From: an uncultured Agathobaculum sp. | Lineage (GTDB): Bacteria; Bacillota; Clostridia; Oscillospirales; Butyricicoccaceae | DNA: 7,231 bases | Direction: 5' to 3' | NCBI GenBank assembly: GCA_944376955.1 | Contig: CALWEB010000101.1 | Span: forward strand, 1-7,231 | Shown: one piece after another, positions 5,139-7,231 of the stretch | Numbering within the stretch: the first letter of the stretch is position 1 | Layout of the letters: the number at the start of each line of letters is the position of its first letter | Notes under the pieces: model-generated | What the model was told of the DNA's origin: nothing | Database searches by the model: none | What the model saw: only the letters and a program-made list of their open reading frames with translations | Program-made: the position numbers and the translations under genes

Positions 5139-6140
5139 ATGGCCTCCAATTACAAACAAAATTTCGACTACGCCGAGGCGATTGCAAGCACGCAAAATGC
5201 CGCTGAACGGCAGCAGCTGCTGACCGAGCGCCAAAACAAAATCGACGCGGAGGGGCTGACCGGAAAGGTCGCATCCAATGCAGCCGTTTCCACTTGGAAC
5301 GGGGACTACCGCCCGTATTCGGTTTCTTCCGGCCAATCTTCCGGCGGGGGATCATCCCGCGGCGGGAGCAGCAGCGCTTCCTCCGGCACATCCGCGCTTT
5401 CTGCGCTGTTTGATGCCGCGGAACAGGCACGTCTGCGCCGTCTCCAAGCCGCACAGACACGCATCGAGCAGCAGCTCCAAAGCAACCTGTCCTCCATTGA
5501 TCAGGACTACACCGCCGGCATGACGCAAACCGATATCAACGCGCGGCAATCGGTCCTCTCCAACGAGGAAAAGCTTGCCGCGTTGGGTCTGAATATGGGG
5601 GCGCGCGGCGCGGCGGCGACCTCGGGCGCCGCCGAAACCAGCCGGATTGCCATCGACAACCAGTACCGCAGCGACCTCAATGCGCTTGGGCAAGCCCGAC
5701 TGGCCGCGCGTGCCGCCGCGCAGGACAATGCCGCCGACCAGCAGGCTGCCGCCCAAAGTGCTTATTTTACCGCCAGCGAGGACGCCGCGCTGCAGCAAGC
5801 ACAGCTCATGCTGGCACAATACAACAGCGACCGGGACTACAGCCTGTCCGTTGCGGGGCTGACCGGCTTCCTGAACAACATGCCGACGCTCGCCTATCAG
5901 GAATATCTGCTTGACGCATCCACTGCGCAGTCCGAGCAGAACGCCACCCTTGCCACGATGCAGAACAACGCGCAGACACAGGCCTATGAGCGGGCCCTTG
6001 AGCGGTGGAAAACCTATGGGTATGTGCTGCAAAGCGATGCTGCCATCCTCGGCGTACCGGCCGGTACGCCGACCGCGGACGCCAGCTATCAAAACGCCAA
6101 CCTTGCGTTGCAGCAATGGAAAGCCGGTTATCGGTATTAA
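5139..6140 (+). CDS. Ala/Gln-rich helical virion protein, possible ejection protein
   Basis: This gene encodes 333 residues. The ATG at 5139 follows AAGGAGG (5123-5129) by 9 bases, 18 bases after the hub stop. It has four parts. Residues about 1-45 hold 'FDYAEAIASTQNAAERQQLL' and 'RQNKIDAEGLTG', a short helical motif seen in clostridial phage virion proteins. Residues about 65-85 are a Ser/Gly linker ('GQSSGGGSSRGG'). About 87-240 is a long Ala/Gln-rich helical, probably coiled-coil region. The C-terminus has 'ALERWKTYGYVLQSDAAILG' and 'VPAGTPTADASYQ'. It has no signal peptide, no enzyme motif and no clear membrane segment. As the last gene of the structural block after the hub, it may be an internal or ejection protein (the place of P22 gp7/gp20/gp16) or a tail appendage. 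The specific role is a guess. Confidence 0.5.
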   Translation: MASNYKQNFDYAEAIASTQNAAERQQLLTERQNKIDAEGLTGKVASNAAVSTWNGDYRPYSVSSGQSSGGGSSRGGSSSASSGTSALSALFDAAEQARLRRLQAAQTRIEQQLQSNLSSIDQDYTAGMTQTDINARQSVLSNEEKLAALGLNMGARGAAATSGAAETSRIAIDNQYRSDLNALGQARLAARAAAQDNAADQQAAAQSAYFTASEDAALQQAQLMLAQYNSDRDYSLSVAGLTGFLNNMPTLAYQEYLLDASTAQSEQNATLATMQNNAQTQAYERALERWKTYGYVLQSDAAILGVPAGTPTADASYQNANLALQQWKAGYRY

Positions 6141-6158
6141 CTTGCACTTTTCTGCATA

Positions 6159-6196
6159 AAAAGCCGGTCTCTGCATGAACGCAGAGACCGGCTTTT
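6159..6196 (+). terminator. Rho-independent terminator of the phage late operon
   Basis: AAAAGCCGGTCTCTGC (6159-6174) pairs fully with GCAGAGACCGGCTTTT (6181-6196) around a 6-base loop. The T4 tract follows the GC stem, 18 bases after the last phage stop codon. The A/T ends make it potentially bidirectional. Confidence 0.85.
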
Positions 6197-6203
6197 GAAA
6201 GAA

Positions 6204-6299
6204 ATGAAGGTGTGGTCAGAAGTTATTGGATGTATCTCACTACTTTTGTCTGTTTTCTTTTTGTTAACTGTTGCAACTATTTTGCATAAAATATCTTAG
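6204..6299 (+). CDS. Possible 31-residue single-span membrane peptide
   Basis: The ATG at 6204 gives a peptide starting 'MKVWSEVIGCISLLLSVFFL' and ending 'LTVATILHKIS', stop TAG at 6297-6299. It has a short charged N-terminus, about 20 hydrophobic residues, and a His-Lys end, the architecture of small membrane peptides such as type I toxins. The ribosome site is weak (GAAAG just before the ATG) and the start lies 8 bases past the operon terminator, so read-through or an unseen promoter would be needed. AT-rich DNA with many TTT and CTT codons yields such frames by chance. Low confidence. Confidence 0.2.
   Translation: MKVWSEVIGCISLLLSVFFLLTVATILHKIS
6264..6292 (+). promoter_or_regulatory. 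Possible sigma-A-type promoter pointing right
   Basis: TTAACT (6264-6269) and TAAAAT (6287-6292) are separated by 17 bases, matching 4 of 6 and 5 of 6 consensus positions. It would start a transcript near 6299 that ends at the hairpin of 6412-6447, giving an RNA of about 150 bases that encodes nothing convincing. Such matches are common in AT-rich DNA. Confidence 0.2.
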
Positions 6300-6411
6300 C
6301 ACAGCCCAATTCTCAGGTCAATACTTTTTGCTTACAAATACTTGTATTTTTTCTTATAAGTACCATGGCATTCCCTGATATTCTGTCGTTTACTATACCG
6401 TTTTGTGCGGT

Positions 6412-6447
6412 AAAAAAAGCCGTCCACCCGATCGTGGACGGCTTTTT
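6412..6447 (-). terminator. Rho-independent terminator of enolase
   Basis: GCCGTCCAC (6419-6427), a 6-base loop, and GTGGACGGC (6434-6442) form a 9-bp stem extended by A/T pairs. On the minus strand seven Ts follow (plus-strand A6412-A6418), about 20 bases past the eno stop. Five Ts (6443-6447) also follow on the plus strand, so it can end transcription from both sides. Confidence 0.85.
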
Positions 6448-6467
6448 GCCGCATAATGTGCGGATTC

Positions 6468-7231
6468 TTACTTGTTCTTCAGGTTGAAGAAAGCATCCTT
6501 GCCGAGGTACTTTGCAACATCCTCGCCCAGCTCTTCTTCGATGCGGAGCAGCTGGTTGTACTTGGCAACACGGTCGGTACGGCTCGGTGCGCCGGTCTTG
6601 ATCTGACCAGCGTTGAGTGCAACCGCGATGTCCGCGATGGTTGCGTCCTCGGTCTCGCCCGAACGGTGCGAAACAACAGCGGTGTAGCCCGCGCGGTTTG
6701 CCATCTGGATCGCATCCAGAGTCTCGGTCAGGGAGCCGATCTGGTTAACCTTGATCAGGATGGAGTTGGCAACGCCCATGTCGATGCCCTTCTTCAGACG
6801 GGTGGTGTTGGTAACAAACAGGTCGTCGCCAACCAGCTGGATCTTGTCGCCCAGAGCCTTGGTCAGCATCTCCCAGCCTTCCCAATCCTCTTCAGCCATG
6901 CCGTCCTCGAGGGAGATGATCGGATACTTCTCAACGAAGGTCTTCCACATCTTAACCAGCTGCTGCTGGGTCATCTTCTTGCCGGACTTGGGCTGGATAT
7001 AGCACTTCTCTTCGTCGTTCCACCACTCGGAGGAAGCAGCGTCGATCGCGATCATGAAGTCCTCGCCGGGCTTGTAACCAGCCTCTTCGATCGCCTTAAC
7101 GATTACCTTGAGCGCGTCCTCATCCTTCTTCAGGTTCGGAGCGTAGCCGCCCTCGTCGCCAACGCCCGCAGCCGGGGTGCCGTTCTCCTTGAGGGTGGTC
7201 TTGAGCTGATGGAACACTTCTGCACAGCGGC
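6468..7231 (-). CDS. eno: Enolase (phosphopyruvate hydratase), C-terminal part
   Basis: Enolase converts 2-phosphoglycerate to phosphoenolpyruvate in glycolysis, in the cytoplasm, with two Mg ions. About 254 of the usual 430 or so residues are visible; the frame is open at the right edge ('RCAEVFHQLK'), so the GTG at 7217 is an internal Val. Seen in order: 'VGDEGGYAPNL' with the catalytic Glu region, 'IAIDAASSEW' with a metal-binding Asp, 'SLEDGMAEEDW' with the metal-binding Glu, 'QLVGDDLFVTN' with the third metal-binding Asp, the signature 'ILIKVNQIGSLTET' with the catalytic Lys, and 'VSHRSGETEDATIAD' with substrate-binding residues. The stop is TAA at 6470-6468. It is a normal, intact-looking host housekeeping gene, convergent with the phage operon and separated from it by two terminators. 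Confidence 0.97.
   Translation of the reverse strand, partial: RCAEVFHQLKTTLKENGTPAAGVGDEGGYAPNLKKDEDALKVIVKAIEEAGYKPGEDFMIAIDAASSEWWNDEEKCYIQPKSGKKMTQQQLVKMWKTFVEKYPIISLEDGMAEEDWEGWEMLTKALGDKIQLVGDDLFVTNTTRLKKGIDMGVANSILIKVNQIGSLTETLDAIQMANRAGYTAVVSHRSGETEDATIADIAVALNAGQIKTGAPSRTDRVAKYNQLLRIEEELGEDVAKYLGKDAFFNLKNK

Larger units (their letters stand above)
6197..6411. other. AT-rich non-coding stretch between phage and host genes
   Basis: Base composition drops sharply here compared with both sides. Apart from the possible peptide at 6204-6299 and the possible promoter at 6264-6292, it holds only small palindromes: GTTGCAAC (6269-6276), ATTTT-GCAT-AAAAT (6279-6292) and TACAA/TTGTA (6333-6346). 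The phage-chromosome boundary (attachment site) most probably lies here, but the other prophage end is needed to see it. Confidence 0.5.

Noticed and set aside
5352..6176. Minus-strand frame of 274 codons inside the helical virion gene
   Set aside because: Antisense shadow; Gly/Arg/Leu-rich product, no ribosome site, and its start lies in the terminator region of the operon.
6364..6486. Plus-strand frame of 40 codons starting ATGGCATTC near 6365
   Set aside because: It runs through the bidirectional terminator and into the antisense of eno, has no good ribosome site, and looks accidental.
1..7231. CRISPR array, tRNA, rRNA, retron or diversity-generating element
   Set aside because: No spaced direct repeats, no tRNA cloverleaf, no reverse transcriptase and no template-repeat pair are visible on either strand.

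Overview
The window holds the head-and-tail end of a phage late operon on the plus strand. It is most likely a prophage, and it meets a host chromosomal gene, enolase, that reads toward it on the minus strand. The coding parts are GC-rich, plus-strand genes start after strong AGGAGG-type ribosome sites, and the proteins resemble those of phages of gut Clostridia. The best guess is a GC-rich Firmicute of the Oscillospirales/Butyricicoccus-Agathobaculum kind. That placement is inference from protein style and the enolase sequence, not from a marker gene.

Layout, left to right. (1) Positions 3-698 are the C-terminal part of a portal protein cut by the window edge. (2) Positions 670-1200 encode a probable scaffolding protein overlapping the portal end. 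(3) Positions 1201-1395 are non-coding and packed with hairpins, including a possible either/or pairing. (4) Positions 1396-2430 encode the major capsid protein, which carries a C-terminal chitobiase/Fn3-associated-like beta-sandwich domain. (5) Positions 2431-2931 are an unusual lower-GC insert. It contains a small plus-strand reading frame without a normal start, a minus-strand terminator, and a minus-strand reading frame whose C-terminus looks like ribosomal protein L7/L12. That frame sits between a pair of 28-bp inverted repeats and is separated from its ATG by one base. (6) Positions 2932-3300, 3300-5120 and 5139-6140 encode a head-tail adaptor-like protein, a large beta-rich tail hub/nozzle-like protein with an inserted beta-sandwich domain, and an Ala/Gln-rich helical protein that may be an ejection protein. 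(7) A strong hairpin terminator at 6159-6196 closes the phage operon. (8) Positions 6197-6411 are AT-rich and carry one possible 31-residue membrane peptide and one possible promoter. (9) The enolase terminator lies at 6412-6447 and the C-terminal part of eno runs off the right edge.

The order portal, scaffold, coat, small adaptor, large hub, helical virion protein matches short-tailed (P22-like) phages. No tape measure, tail tube, baseplate, lysis, integrase or repressor gene is visible. The working picture is that portal, scaffold and coat build the procapsid, the adaptor and hub close the portal vertex and form the short tail, and the last protein is carried in the virion. The most unusual parts are the antisense L7/L12-like cassette with inverted repeats, the Ig-like extension of the coat protein, and the hairpin cluster in front of the coat gene.
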